Below are positions 7,999 through 17,008 of a DNA stretch of 64,000 nt, piece by piece. Where the stretch lies: the NCBI RefSeq assembly GCF_017104565.1, contig NZ_JAAGPD010000042.1:1-64000 (forward strand). Direction: 5' to 3'. Origin of the DNA: Paraburkholderia sp. Tr-20389 (GTDB lineage Bacteria; Pseudomonadota; Gammaproteobacteria; Burkholderiales; Burkholderiaceae). Numbering within the stretch: position 1 is the stretch's first letter; each line of letters starts with the position of its first letter. Under the pieces are notes generated by a model. It was not told the DNA's origin and ran no database searches. It worked only from the letters and a program-made list of their open reading frames with translations. A program made the position numbers and the translations under genes.

Positions 7999-8589
7999 AT
8001 GATGACGGCCGACGCTGCAGACCAGGTCGTGCTCTTTAGCGGTCACATGATCGATGCGCCGGAGCGCGCCGTCGAACGCTTTCCTGCGCGGCTCGAAGCG
8101 GGCGTCGCGCGCGCGATTGCGGCCGAACTGGACGCGCTTGGCGCGGGCACGAACGATATCGGCGTGTGCGGCGCCGCGTGCGGCAGCGACCTGCTGTTTG
8201 CGAGCGCCGCGCTCGACCGCCGGATGACGCTGCGCATCTACCTGCCTTTCGACGAACCGACCTTCATCGAGCGGTCGGTCGCGACGGGCGGCCCACGCTG
8301 GATCGCGCTGTATCGCCGCGTGATCGAAGCGGCGGCGGAGTGCGTGCTTGCGGAAGATCGATGCGGTCCTTTGAAGCCGGGCGAAGATCCGTTCACCCGC
8401 AACAATCTGCTGATGCTGTCGGAGGCGCAAATGATCCGCGCACGCGCATTGCGGCTGCTGTGCGTGTGGGACGGCGAGCGCGGCGACGGGCCGGGCGGCA
8501 CCTACGATCTCGTGAAAGCCGTGCGGGCGCGGCATGGCGAAGTGCGCAGAATCGACACGCGGGCGCTGCTGCGCGCAGCCGGCGCGTAA
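7999..8589 (+). CDS. SLOG-like (Rossmannoid nucleotide-binding) protein
   Basis: A 196-residue single-domain protein. The first strand and loop read VVLFSGHMIDAPER (residues 10-23), followed by a helix, then IGVCGAACGSDLLFASAAL (54-72) and LRIYLPFDEPTFIERSV (78-94); later LLCVWDGERGDGPGGTYDL. This arrangement matches SLOG-superfamily or TRAFs-linked proteins thought to make, bind or sense nucleotide signals in bacterial conflict systems. Starts ATG ATG at 7999; GAGG lies just upstream. It heads the plus-strand part of the TIR/CHAT island. Family membership is a judgement by motif and is not certain. Confidence 0.6.
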   Translation: MMTADAADQVVLFSGHMIDAPERAVERFPARLEAGVARAIAAELDALGAGTNDIGVCGAACGSDLLFASAALDRRMTLRIYLPFDEPTFIERSVATGGPRWIALYRRVIEAAAECVLAEDRCGPLKPGEDPFTRNNLLMLSEAQMIRARALRLLCVWDGERGDGPGGTYDLVKAVRARHGEVRRIDTRALLRAAGA

Positions 8590-8740
8590 AAGCGGCTTTC
8601 GTCATGCCGCACGAAACGGTCGCACCCGATTGAGAACGTAATCGTTGACGGCCAACACGTTACGGCCACACACGCCCGACACCTCAACACCGACGCAAAC
8701 CGGCTTCTGTTCGGCAGCGCTCAGAACGCACAATCTGGCC

Positions 8741-8768
8741 TTGGCAATGCGGCTTGCTTTGCTATTCT
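8741..8768 (+). promoter_or_regulatory. Possible sigma-70 promoter before the lysozyme-like gene
   Basis: TTGGCA at 8741-8746 and TATTCT at 8763-8768 are separated by 16 bases, about 90 bases upstream of the start at 8860. The 270-base gap after the SLOG-like gene contains nothing else recognisable. Confidence 0.35.
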
Positions 8769-8859
8769 CGTTGAAGCCTCGACGAACCGGCCGATCTGTC
8801 AGGCACACATCCGCTGGCGCACACGCGCCTCATTGTTCGTGCTTGTCCGGAGTTCCCCC

Positions 8860-9612
8860 ATGAGTGCTTTCGACACATTGCTCGCGCAAACCATCCAGTC
8901 TGCCGAACTGCTTTCCGACACGGGTTCAAACGAAGAACGCAAGACTTACGACGAGACCAACCCCACGCCGGTGCCCACCCGCCGCGCGGCGTTGCCACCC
9001 ATTTCCGATAAAGCTGTCGAGTTGATCGTCACGTTCGAGGTCACGAGCGAGTCCGCATACAACCGGCTCTATACGCACCCCGTGTGGCCGCAAGGGCAGT
9101 CCGGCTGCACGATCGGCATCGGCTACGACCTCGGCTACGTCGACGCGCAGCACATGTCGACAGACTGGAGCGCTGCGCAGCTCGCCCCCGCCGACATTTC
9201 GACGCTCGGCGGCGTGTGCGGCCTGAAGGGTCCTGCCGCGCAACAGGCGCTGCCGCGCGTGAAGGCGGTGAGCGTGCCGTTCGCAGCGGCCAACACCGTA
9301 TTCAGACAGGTCACGCTGCAACGCACGATCGCGCAAACCATCGCAAAGCTGCCGAACGCGGCAACGCTCTCGCCCGATTGTCTGGGCGCGCTGGTGTCGC
9401 TCGTCTATAACCGCGGGCCGTCGTTCGGCGCACCGGGCGACCGCTACACCGAAATGCGCGCAATCGCCGCCGATGTGGCGAACGGCAATCTCAGCGACAT
9501 CCCCCAACAGCTCCGTTCGATGAAGCGGCTCTGGGAAAACCAGCCGAACATGCAGGGTCTCGTGCGCCGCCGCGAACTCGAAGCGCTGCTGTTCGAAGAA
9601 GGGCTCGGCTGA
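8860..9612 (+). CDS. GH24/T4-lysozyme-like protein
   Basis: A 250-residue protein with a lysozyme-type core: Glu60 in ELIVTFEVTSESAYNRLY, then GCTIGIGYDLGYVDAQHM (T-x-G-x-G-Y as in phage lysozymes), LVSLVYNRGPSFG and the closing RRRELEALLFEEG. It would cleave or bind peptidoglycan glycan. There is no N-terminal signal peptide; residues 1-45 are polar and probably disordered, so without another export route it stays in the cytoplasm. Start ATG 8860 has GGAG upstream. It ends 104 bases before the CHAT gene and is likely co-transcribed with it, which suggests a lytic effector whose release is controlled by the CHAT protein. That role is inference. Confidence 0.65.
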   Translation: MSAFDTLLAQTIQSAELLSDTGSNEERKTYDETNPTPVPTRRAALPPISDKAVELIVTFEVTSESAYNRLYTHPVWPQGQSGCTIGIGYDLGYVDAQHMSTDWSAAQLAPADISTLGGVCGLKGPAAQQALPRVKAVSVPFAAANTVFRQVTLQRTIAQTIAKLPNAATLSPDCLGALVSLVYNRGPSFGAPGDRYTEMRAIAADVANGNLSDIPQQLRSMKRLWENQPNMQGLVRRRELEALLFEEGLG

Positions 9613-9716
9613 TTCGTCCTCTATGGTGGGCTCACCGCCGGAGCCCGCCACCGGCGTGTCGGCTCGGGCGTCACGCCGACCCGCCGACCCGCCGGGCCGA
9701 CCCAACGGAGTGAAGC

Positions 9717-12584
9717 GTGCAAAGCATCGAAACATCCGTGCCGCCCCAGGTGCTCGCGGCGCTTCCGCAGCCGCCGCAAGCATCCGCCACTGATCAGGGC
9801 AAGCGCCTGAAGATCAGCGTCGTCAACGGCAACATTCAGTTCGTCGAGGAAGCGCTGCTGCTCGGGCACTATCGCGATGCGACGCTGACGGGTGTGGAGC
9901 GTGTCGGCGACGAGCTGATCGGCGGCACGCTCAGCACTTCGATCCGGCTCGGGCGCTATCCGCAGCATATCGGCACGCAGCAGGTGTTCGTCAACGCGGG
10001 CTTCCGTTCGCCGCATCCGTTCCAGTTGCCGCGTCCCGCCGGCCTGATCGTGGTCGGACTGGGCAACGAAGGGCAACTGCGCGCCAGCGATCTCATCACG
10101 ACCGTGCGGCTCGGCGTGATCGCGTGGTCGCAGCGGCTCGCGGAAAGCGCGGAGGGCCGCGCCGAATCATTCGTGCTCGCGGCGACGCTGATCGGCAGCG
10201 GCGGCTCGGGCATGGCGGCCGGCCAGTCGGCGCGGCTCGTCGCGGAGGGCGTGCGCGACGCCAACCTGCAACTCGCGGTGACCGACTGGCCGTCCGTCGG
10301 CCACTTGCGGCTGATCGAGCTGTACATGGATCGCTCGACGGACGCATGGCGTTCGCTGAAGCTGCTCGAACAGGCGAGTCCCGACTGCTACGACATCGAC
10401 GAATGCGTGAGCGACGGCACGGGCGGTCTGAAGCGTCCGCTCGACAGCAGCTATCGCGGCGCGGACTACGACCTGATCAGCGCCGTCACGCAGATCGACG
10501 CGGCGGGTGAGACGAACATCGTCTATACGCTCGACACGCGCCGCGCACGCACCGAGGTTCGCGCCACGGCCACGCAAGGGCGTCTGCTCACGCAAATGGT
10601 GAAGGCGGCATCGAACGCGGACAACAACGACGCGAACATCGGCCAGGTGCTCTATCAATTGATCGTGCCGCGCGAAATGCAGCCGTTCCTCGCAGGCGGC
10701 TCGGAGATGCAGATCGAAGTCGACGGCGGTACGGCGGGCATTCCGTGGGAAATGCTCGACAGCGCCACGAATGCCTCGCTGCGCAGCGCCGAATCGCCGC
10801 GACCGTGGGCGATTCGCGCGAAGCTGTTGCGCAAGCTGCGCGTCGGCGATTTCCGTCAGCGCGTCGACGACGCGTCCCGTGAGGCGCAGATTCTGGTGAT
10901 CGGCGAGCCGTATGTGAACGATCCGCGCTATCCCGCCTTGCCGGGCGCGCGGGCGGAGGCCGACGCCGTCGCGGGGATGCTGCGCGAGCGCGTCGGCGTC
11001 GCGGGCGTCACCGGGCTGGTCGCGCACACGGATGGCGAGCGCGGTCCCGACGCGCGCATGATCGTCAGCACGCTGCTCGAGCACGACTGGCGCGTGCTGC
11101 ACATTTCGGGGCACGGCGAGCCGCCCGCCGACGAAGCCAATACAGTCGGCGACGGTGAAGATCGCTTGCGCGGCGTGGTGCTGTCGGACGGCATCTATCT
11201 CGGGCCGCGCGAGATCGGCATGTTGAAACGCACGCCGGCCCTCGTGTTCGTGAACTGCTGCTATCTGGCGGCACGCAGCGGCGATCAATTGCTGGCGCAG
11301 GCGGACGTGCCCGCGTACGACCGGCCGCGCTATGCCGCGAACGTCGCCGAGTCGCTGATCCGTATCGGTGTGAAGTGCGTGATTGCAGCGGGCTGGGCCG
11401 TCGACGACGAGCCCGCGCAGAAGTTCGCGACCACCTTCTATCGGCGGCTGCTCGACGGCGAACGCTTCCTCGACGCGGTGGCCGCCGCGCGCGACGCAGC
11501 CTGGCTGTGCGGCGGCAATACGTGGGCCGCGTATCAATGCTATGGCGACGCCAACTGGACGCTGGAACCCGCAGCGGGCAGCACGGGCGTGCGCGAACGT
11601 TCGCCCGACGAGCGCTATGCGGGCATCGCATCGGCGGTATCGCTCGTGCTCGCGCTCGAAGAACTCGAAACGGCCGCGCGCTTCGAAGCGCTGGAATCGA
11701 CGGAGCGCCTGCAATACCTCGACGAACGGTTCGGCGAACGCTGGGGCGCGCGCGGCAACGTCGCCGAAGCGTACGGCCGCGCGTGGGCTGCCGCGAAGAA
11801 CGACGACAAGGCCGTCGCGTGGTTCGCGCGGGCGGTGAGCGTCGGCGACGGCCTCGCTACCTTTTCCGCGACCGATCAGCTCGCGAGCCTGCAGGCCAAA
11901 CTCGCTTGGACCGCGCTGAAAGCGAAGACGGCGCAGCCGGGCGGCGCGTCGGCGGCCGATATCGACGCGGCGCGCAGTCAGATCGACGCCACCTTGGTGC
12001 TGCTGCAGTCGCTGCTGGCCGTGCAGCGCACGGTCGATCGTCTGAGCATCTGCGCGGCGGCGCACAAGCGAATCGCGCTGATCGAGCGCGTCGCGGGAAA
12101 TGCGGCGGCGGAGTGCGCAGCGATCGGCACGATGCTCGACCTGTACCGCGAGGCCGAGCAGCTCGGCGACGCGCGCAGCGACTCGGCGACGTTCTATCCG
12201 TTGATGAACCGGCTCGCGGCCGAATTGATGGCCGGCATGGGCGCGGACAGCGTGAGCGGCTTCGATGCGGATTCCGTCGCCAGGTTGAGACGCCTGATCG
12301 AACAGCAGGCGCGCGACGACCCGGGCTTCTGGAACATTTCGGCGGGCACGGAGTTGCGCATTTACGAAAGCCTCGCTGCGCGGCAACTCGAATGCAGTCT
12401 TCCCGCGATCCGCGACGATTTCGACGATCTGCACACGCGTGTGCCGGCGCGAAGCTACTGGAGTTCGGTGTTCGATCAGTGCGATTTCGTGCTGACCCGC
12501 TACGTGAATCAGGCTGCGGCGAGCGATGCCGAAAAGGCGGCCGGCGTGCAGTTGCTGGCGATGCTCAGGAAGTGGGGCGATTGA
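9717..12584 (+). CDS. Large CHAT-domain (caspase-like) protein
   Basis: A 955-residue protein starting at GTG 9717 with GGAG 6 bases upstream. The middle carries a CHAT protease fold: His466 in LHISGHGEPP and Cys514/515 in VFVNCCYLAARSGDQ form the expected His-Cys dyad, preceded by ILVIGEPYVNDPRYPALPGA and followed by CVIAAGWAVDDEPAQKFATTF. Residues 1-370 include a mixed alpha-beta region with a P-loop-like LIGSGGSGMAAG and a sheet-rich part ending in IPWEMLD. Residues 620-955 are helical and Ala/Leu-rich, compatible with tetratricopeptide-like repeats. CHAT proteins act as regulated proteases in bacterial defence and cell death. Targets here are unknown; the lysozyme-like, SGNH or TIR neighbours are candidates. 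Confidence 0.8.
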   Translation: MQSIETSVPPQVLAALPQPPQASATDQGKRLKISVVNGNIQFVEEALLLGHYRDATLTGVERVGDELIGGTLSTSIRLGRYPQHIGTQQVFVNAGFRSPHPFQLPRPAGLIVVGLGNEGQLRASDLITTVRLGVIAWSQRLAESAEGRAESFVLAATLIGSGGSGMAAGQSARLVAEGVRDANLQLAVTDWPSVGHLRLIELYMDRSTDAWRSLKLLEQASPDCYDIDECVSDGTGGLKRPLDSSYRGADYDLISAVTQIDAAGETNIVYTLDTRRARTEVRATATQGRLLTQMVKAASNADNNDANIGQVLYQLIVPREMQPFLAGGSEMQIEVDGGTAGIPWEMLDSATNASLRSAESPRPWAIRAKLLRKLRVGDFRQRVDDASREAQILVIGEPYVNDPRYPALPGARAEADAVAGMLRERVGVAGVTGLVAHTDGERGPDARMIVSTLLEHDWRVLHISGHGEPPADEANTVGDGEDRLRGVVLSDGIYLGPREIGMLKRTPALVFVNCCYLAARSGDQLLAQADVPAYDRPRYAANVAESLIRIGVKCVIAAGWAVDDEPAQKFATTFYRRLLDGERFLDAVAAARDAAWLCGGNTWAAYQCYGDANWTLEPAAGSTGVRERSPDERYAGIASAVSLVLALEELETAARFEALESTERLQYLDERFGERWGARGNVAEAYGRAWAAAKNDDKAVAWFARAVSVGDGLATFSATDQLASLQAKLAWTALKAKTAQPGGASAADIDAARSQIDATLVLLQSLLAVQRTVDRLSICAAAHKRIALIERVAGNAAAECAAIGTMLDLYREAEQLGDARSDSATFYPLMNRLAAELMAGMGADSVSGFDADSVARLRRLIEQQARDDPGFWNISAGTELRIYESLAARQLECSLPAIRDDFDDLHTRVPARSYWSSVFDQCDFVLTRYVNQAAASDAEKAAGVQLLAMLRKWGD

Positions 12585-12595
12585 CGAGTGACTGA

Positions 12596-12618
12596 GCCGG
12601 GCAGACAGCGTGCCCGGC
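12596..12618. terminator. GC-rich hairpin between convergent genes
   Basis: GCCGGGCA at 12596-12603 pairs perfectly with TGCCCGGC at 12611-12618 around a 7-base loop. There is no T-run on either side, so it may be a weak bidirectional terminator between the CHAT gene and the convergent unknown gene. Confidence 0.4.
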
Positions 12619-12651
12619 GCGCACTGAAGCGCGCGCGGCCGGGCAGATGCG

Positions 12652-13431
12652 TTACGACAGATCGGGCAGTGCGCTCAGATAGCTGCTCGTGAAGCTCGCC
12701 ACCTTTTGTTGCAGCGTGCCTTGCACGGCGTCGAGCACGGACAGGTTGATCTGTGCCGTCGTTGAAAAGCGCTTCAGACTGGCGTCGTTGTTGGTCACCT
12801 TGACGAACAGCACTTGCGTGACGGTGGTGCTCGCGGACAGCGAGAAAGCCATCAGCGACACGGTGAGGTTGCCGTCGGCGTCGGGCTCGGCGAGCGCGAT
12901 CTGGAAGCTCGCCGTGTTCGCGCGCCGGCTCTCGCGATTGAAGAGCGTGATCCAGGGTGTCGACGTGTCCATCGACTGCAAGGCCTTGAGCGTCGCTTCG
13001 ATCAGCGGCGCGGCGGCGACGGCGCCCGGGCCGAGCAGCACGGCCGCGACGGCCATGATCGCTTCGTGCACGTCGAGGCCCGCTTCGCCGGACACGTAGT
13101 CGGTCAGCTCGCAGGTCTGGACGAGCCAGCCGAGGTTCGCGAGCACGCTGCCGTAGCCGTGATACCAGTTCTGCGTGTCGTCGGGCGAGACGCCCTTGTT
13201 TTTGAGGATCAGTTGCGCGAGCAGCAGCGAGTCGGCGACGGCCTGCCGACGCGCGGCGGGAATTCCCGCCTTGAACGACACGACGCCCGAGCCGGCCACG
13301 ACGGCCTGGTCCTTCGACGCATCGAAGACGGGCGGCGGGGCGTCGGGCTCGGCGCCGCGGCGGCGATGCGGCGCGGGCAGTTCGGCATCGTTCACGAAGG
13401 CAGTCGCTTGCGCGGCGGTTGGAGTGCTCAT
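12652..13431 (-). CDS. Unrecognised protein convergent with the CHAT gene
   Basis: A 259-residue protein from MSTPTAAQATAFV; this ATG (13431) is preferred because the further 31 codons look non-coding. The first 50 residues are Ala/Pro-rich. The middle (AGIPAARRQAVADSLLLAQL, then QNWYHGYGSVLANLGWLVQT) is helical. GPGAVAAAPLIEATLKAL is a hydrophobic helix that could insert in or lie on a membrane. The C-terminal half (FNRESRRANTASFQIALAEP to SASTTVTQVLFVKVT) looks like a beta-sandwich. I do not recognise the family. Position inside the TIR/SLOG/CHAT island suggests an effector or inhibitor of that set. Confidence 0.6.
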   Translation of the reverse strand: MSTPTAAQATAFVNDAELPAPHRRRGAEPDAPPPVFDASKDQAVVAGSGVVSFKAGIPAARRQAVADSLLLAQLILKNKGVSPDDTQNWYHGYGSVLANLGWLVQTCELTDYVSGEAGLDVHEAIMAVAAVLLGPGAVAAAPLIEATLKALQSMDTSTPWITLFNRESRRANTASFQIALAEPDADGNLTVSLMAFSLSASTTVTQVLFVKVTNNDASLKRFSTTAQINLSVLDAVQGTLQQKVASFTSSYLSALPDLS

Positions 13432-13703
13432 GGTGAAACTCCCATGCGGAATGAGAACGGTCGGGGGGAATGATTCGGCGTGGGGGGCGCGGGCGGACGC
13501 TGGCAGCAGCGGCGACGGGCGCATGGATCGGCCATCGGCTGCGGCCGCTGTGCCTGTGTCGGCACGTTCAATCAGGGTAGGTCAAGTGCGATCGATGTTT
13601 AGGCATTTTTCCGCGAAGCGTTCGGCAACCCACACTGACTGCGGCTCGCCGCGAGCGGGAACGCAGCGGCGCGGAGCGTCACGCGGAGGCGATGGAGGAA
13701 GTC

Positions 13704-14582
13704 ATGTCGACCCAGATGAAAGTGTTTTCCTCGCAGCAGATGGGCACGCAGCACGCGCCCGATCTCAGTCCGTTCAACTGGCAGTTTCTCGCGCAGGGCG
13801 ATTCGTGGTTTTCGATCAGCACGCTCAAGCCGTGGGCCGCGTCGCGGCTGCTCGATCACATGCAGTTTCCACAGCGCACGGTCACGGTGAATTGCGCCGA
13901 TCCCGGCGACACGCTCGCGCATATGGTCGACATGCGGCGCGACCCGATGTTTTTCGCGTTGCTCGCGGGGCCGAGGGAGCAGCCATGGAACGCGATCCTG
14001 CTGTCGGCGGGCGGCAACGATCTGATCGACGCCGTGCAGGTGCCGCCCGTCGACGCGGACCAGGTGCCCGTCGCGCCGCACGAGCGTCTGCTGTTGACGC
14101 AGGAGGAATGGGATGGGCCGCTTTCCATCAATCGATACATCTCCCGTGACGGCTGGGCGAACTTCGCGAACCATCTGACGCTGCAGTTCAAGGCGCTGGA
14201 TTTCATGCGCTCGAAGAGCCAGGGCAACCGCAACACGCCCATCTTCACGCACACGTACGACTACGCGACGCCGCGTCCGAGTCCCGCGATTCCGGGACTC
14301 GGTCCGTGGCTGATGCCCGCGCTGGTGACCTACAGGATTCCCGTGCAGGACTGGGACACGCTCGCCGACGCGTTCATCGACAAACTCGCCGACATCACGC
14401 TGAACCTCGGTTTGCCAAATGTGTACGTGATCGACACGCGCAAGTCGCTGACCCGCGCCCTCGACGATTCGACCGGCGTCAGCAACGACTGGGAAAACGA
14501 AATCCATCCGACGGGCGACGGCTACGACAAGATGGCGCCGCGTTATGTCGAACGGATCTGCTCCGTGCTCGGGATTGCGTAG
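13704..14582 (+). CDS. SGNH/GDSL-fold hydrolase
   Basis: A 292-residue esterase/lipase-fold protein. Block I is FLAQGDSWFSIS with nucleophile Ser34, block III is AGGNDLIDAV (the oxyanion Asn) and block V is IHPTGDGYDKMAP carrying the Asp/His pair. These hydrolyse acyl esters of sugars, lipids or peptidoglycan. The start at 13704 has GGAGGA just upstream; an ATG four codons earlier is less well placed. No signal peptide is seen, so it is predicted cytoplasmic like the other members of the island. It is divergent from the unknown gene and ends well before the rhamnose locus. Confidence 0.75.
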   Translation: MSTQMKVFSSQQMGTQHAPDLSPFNWQFLAQGDSWFSISTLKPWAASRLLDHMQFPQRTVTVNCADPGDTLAHMVDMRRDPMFFALLAGPREQPWNAILLSAGGNDLIDAVQVPPVDADQVPVAPHERLLLTQEEWDGPLSINRYISRDGWANFANHLTLQFKALDFMRSKSQGNRNTPIFTHTYDYATPRPSPAIPGLGPWLMPALVTYRIPVQDWDTLADAFIDKLADITLNLGLPNVYVIDTRKSLTRALDDSTGVSNDWENEIHPTGDGYDKMAPRYVERICSVLGIA

Positions 14583-14795
14583 ACCCTTGCCCGTTTGTCC
14601 GCGTCTACGGTGCGCCTTGACATGTCCGCGTTCGTCCCCGTCGATCCGCTTTTGTTATCACCCCATCCAACAGTCGAATTGTTCCCGTATCGGTCACCGA
14701 TTTATATTGCGTACACCGAGGGCCGTGCATCAGCCACGGTCCATAGAAAACGAATGCGCGGCAGCCACGCGCATCAGGAGCACAGGAGCGCAAGC

Positions 14796-15548
14796 ATGAA
14801 TCGAATCGATCTGGAGGGGCGTGTCGTCGTCATTACGGGCGGCGCGCGGGGCATCGGCTATGCGGTTGCGCAGCGCGCGCTGCGCTCGGGTGCCGCCGTC
14901 GCACTATGGGATCTCGACGCGGAGCGGCTCGCGCGCAGCGAGCGCGAACTCGCCGAACTCGGCAAGGTCTGCGCCGTCACCGTCGATCAAACGCAAGAGG
15001 CGCAGATCGAAGCCGCCGTCGGCAAGACGCTCGCCGCGTTCGGCGCGATCGACGTGCTGATCAACTGCGCGGGCATCACGGGTGGCAACGGCACGACATG
15101 GGAACTCGCACCGGACGTGTGGCGGCAGGTGATCGACGTGAATCTGATCGGCCCGTATCTCGTGTGCCGCGCGGTCGTGCCGCAGATGCTGAAGCAGGGT
15201 TACGGACGCATCGTCAATATCGCCTCGGTGGCGGGCAAGGAAGGCAATCCGAACGCGTCGCACTACAGCGCGTCGAAGGCGGGTCTGATCGGCCTGACCA
15301 AATCGCTCGGCAAGGAACTCGCGACGAAGAACATCCTCGTCAACGCCGTCACGCCGGCCGCGGCGAAGACCGAAATCTTCGATTCGATGAAGCAGGAACA
15401 CATCGACTACATGCTGTCCAAAATACCGATGAACCGCTTCCTGCTGCCCGACGAAGCTGCGTCGCTGATTCTGTGGCTTGGTTCGGAAGACTGCGCGTTC
15501 AGCACGGGTTCGGTGTTCGATCTGTCGGGCGGACGCGCGACTTACTAG
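14796..15548 (+). CDS. SDR-family dehydrogenase, probably of the L-rhamnose pathway
   Basis: A classical 250-residue short-chain dehydrogenase: nucleotide-binding TGGARGIGYA at the N-terminus, NCAGIT, catalytic YSASK (SHYSASKAGLIGLTK) and the C-terminal FDLSGGRATY. The start at 14796 has AGGAG 7 bases upstream. In the non-phosphorylating L-rhamnose pathway of some Proteobacteria an SDR oxidises 2-keto-3-deoxy-L-rhamnonate; position ahead of the transporter and L-rhamnonate dehydratase makes that the likeliest role here. Sequence alone would equally allow a FabG-like 3-oxoacyl reductase. Confidence 0.75.
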   Translation: MNRIDLEGRVVVITGGARGIGYAVAQRALRSGAAVALWDLDAERLARSERELAELGKVCAVTVDQTQEAQIEAAVGKTLAAFGAIDVLINCAGITGGNGTTWELAPDVWRQVIDVNLIGPYLVCRAVVPQMLKQGYGRIVNIASVAGKEGNPNASHYSASKAGLIGLTKSLGKELATKNILVNAVTPAAAKTEIFDSMKQEHIDYMLSKIPMNRFLLPDEAASLILWLGSEDCAFSTGSVFDLSGGRATY

Positions 15549-15636
15549 GCCGCTGAGCAGCGATCACGACGCGATCACGACAATGGCGGCACATGCATGC
15601 CGCCGGGGCCTTCGCATGAAGGCCACTGGAGACTCG

Positions 15637-16968
15637 ATGAACCGGACCCTATCCGCGACGACGCTCGACGCCACCGTCAGCCAGGTCATGCGGCGCCTGC
15701 TGCCGTTCCTGCTGCTCATGTACGTGCTGGCGTTCCTCGATCGCGCGAACATCGGCTTTGCGCAGAAGGCCTTGCAGCACGACACGGGCATTTCGAACGC
15801 GGCGTTCGCGTTCGGCGCCGGCGTGTTCTTCGTCGGCTATGCGCTCTTCGAAGTGCCGAGCAACCTGCTGCTGCATCGCGTCGGCGCGCGGCTCTGGATG
15901 TGCCGGATCATGGTGACGTGGGGCCTCGTGTCGGCGGCGATGAGCCTCGCGCATACGGCGACCAGCTTCTATGCGCTGCGCTTTCTGCTCGGCGTCGCCG
16001 AGGCCGGCTTCTTCCCCGGCGTCATCTATTACCTCACGCGCTGGTTTCCGCAATCGGCTCGTGCGCGTGCCGTCGGCGTGTTCTATTTCGGCGCGCCGCT
16101 CGCGTTCATGTTCGGCAGTCCGCTGTCGGGCTTGCTGCTCGACCTGCATGGCGCGTTCGATCTGGCGGGCTGGCAGTGGCTGTTTCTGATCGAAGGCGGG
16201 TTGGCGTCGGTGGTCGGCGTGTGGGCGTTCTTCTATCTCGACGATCGTCCCGAGGATGCGCGCTGGCTCACGCCCGATGCACGCAAGACTTTGAGCGCCG
16301 CACTCGACGACGACGCGCGTGCTGCCGCCGCGCACGGCCCGCACAACCTGCTTGCGGCGCTGGTCGACCGGCGCGTGCTGCAGTTGTCGGCGATCTATCT
16401 GCTGATCCAGATGAGCGTGTACGGCGTGATCTTCTATCTGCCGCAGCAGGTGGCCGCGCTGATGGGCGTGTCGGTCGGTCTGCGCGTCGGTCTCGTTGCC
16501 GCCGTGCCGTGGATTTGCGCGCTCGCGCTGACGTGGTACGTGCCGCGCCGCGCGGACGCGGCGGGCACGCACCGGCGCTGGGCCGTCTTGCTGCTGGTGC
16601 TGGCGGGATGCGGCATCGGCGTGTCGGGTGTCGCGCATAGCCCGCTCGCCGCGTTGCTGGCGTTGTGCTGTGCGGCGAGCGGGTTCATCGCGGCGCAACC
16701 GCTCTTCTGGACATTCCCGACGCGCTATCTGACGGGCGCGGCGGCGGCAGGCGGTATCGCGTTGATCAACTCGCTCGGCAGCCTGGGCGGCTTCATCGCG
16801 CCGACGCTGCGCACGAGCGCGGAGCACGCGTTCCAGTCGGGCTCGGCGGGCCTGTTGCTGCTCGGTGCGGCGAGCCTGCTGGCCGCGCTGCTGATCGGCA
16901 CGCTGATGCGCCGCGACGCGAGCCGCGATACCTCGGCATTCCCGCAACCCATTCATCGCGCCCGCTGA
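15637..16968 (+). CDS. MFS transporter of the anion:cation symporter (ACS) family
   Basis: A 443-residue, twelve-helix transporter. The family signature between helices 2 and 3 is seen in FDRANIGFAQKAL-like form (FLDRANIGFAQ) near residue 40, and RFLLGVAEAGFFPGVIYYLT follows helix 4. ACS members import organic anions such as sugar acids, tartrate or hydroxyphenylacetate in symport with protons. Start ATG 15637 has GGAG nearby. Placed between an SDR and L-rhamnonate dehydratase, it may import L-rhamnonate or a related aldonate alongside the sugar ABC transporter further down. Confidence 0.8.
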   Translation: MNRTLSATTLDATVSQVMRRLLPFLLLMYVLAFLDRANIGFAQKALQHDTGISNAAFAFGAGVFFVGYALFEVPSNLLLHRVGARLWMCRIMVTWGLVSAAMSLAHTATSFYALRFLLGVAEAGFFPGVIYYLTRWFPQSARARAVGVFYFGAPLAFMFGSPLSGLLLDLHGAFDLAGWQWLFLIEGGLASVVGVWAFFYLDDRPEDARWLTPDARKTLSAALDDDARAAAAHGPHNLLAALVDRRVLQLSAIYLLIQMSVYGVIFYLPQQVAALMGVSVGLRVGLVAAVPWICALALTWYVPRRADAAGTHRRWAVLLLVLAGCGIGVSGVAHSPLAALLALCCAASGFIAAQPLFWTFPTRYLTGAAAAGGIALINSLGSLGGFIAPTLRTSAEHAFQSGSAGLLLLGAASLLAALLIGTLMRRDASRDTSAFPQPIHRAR

Positions 16969-17008
16969 CACGCGCGGCGCACGCAACCCACGAACGGAGC
17001 TTTAGAAC

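Noticed and set aside
10167-12434. 755-codon minus-strand frame over the CHAT gene
   Set aside because: Composition is Arg/His/Ala-rich as in high-GC shadow frames; the plus strand carries the catalytic motifs.
12596-12650. Possible strong terminator between the convergent CHAT and unknown genes
   Set aside because: The hairpin is perfect but has no T-run on either strand, so it is listed only as a weak candidate.
15649-16986. 445-codon minus-strand frame
   Set aside because: Antisense of the MFS transporter, rich in Arg/Gln/His; shadow.
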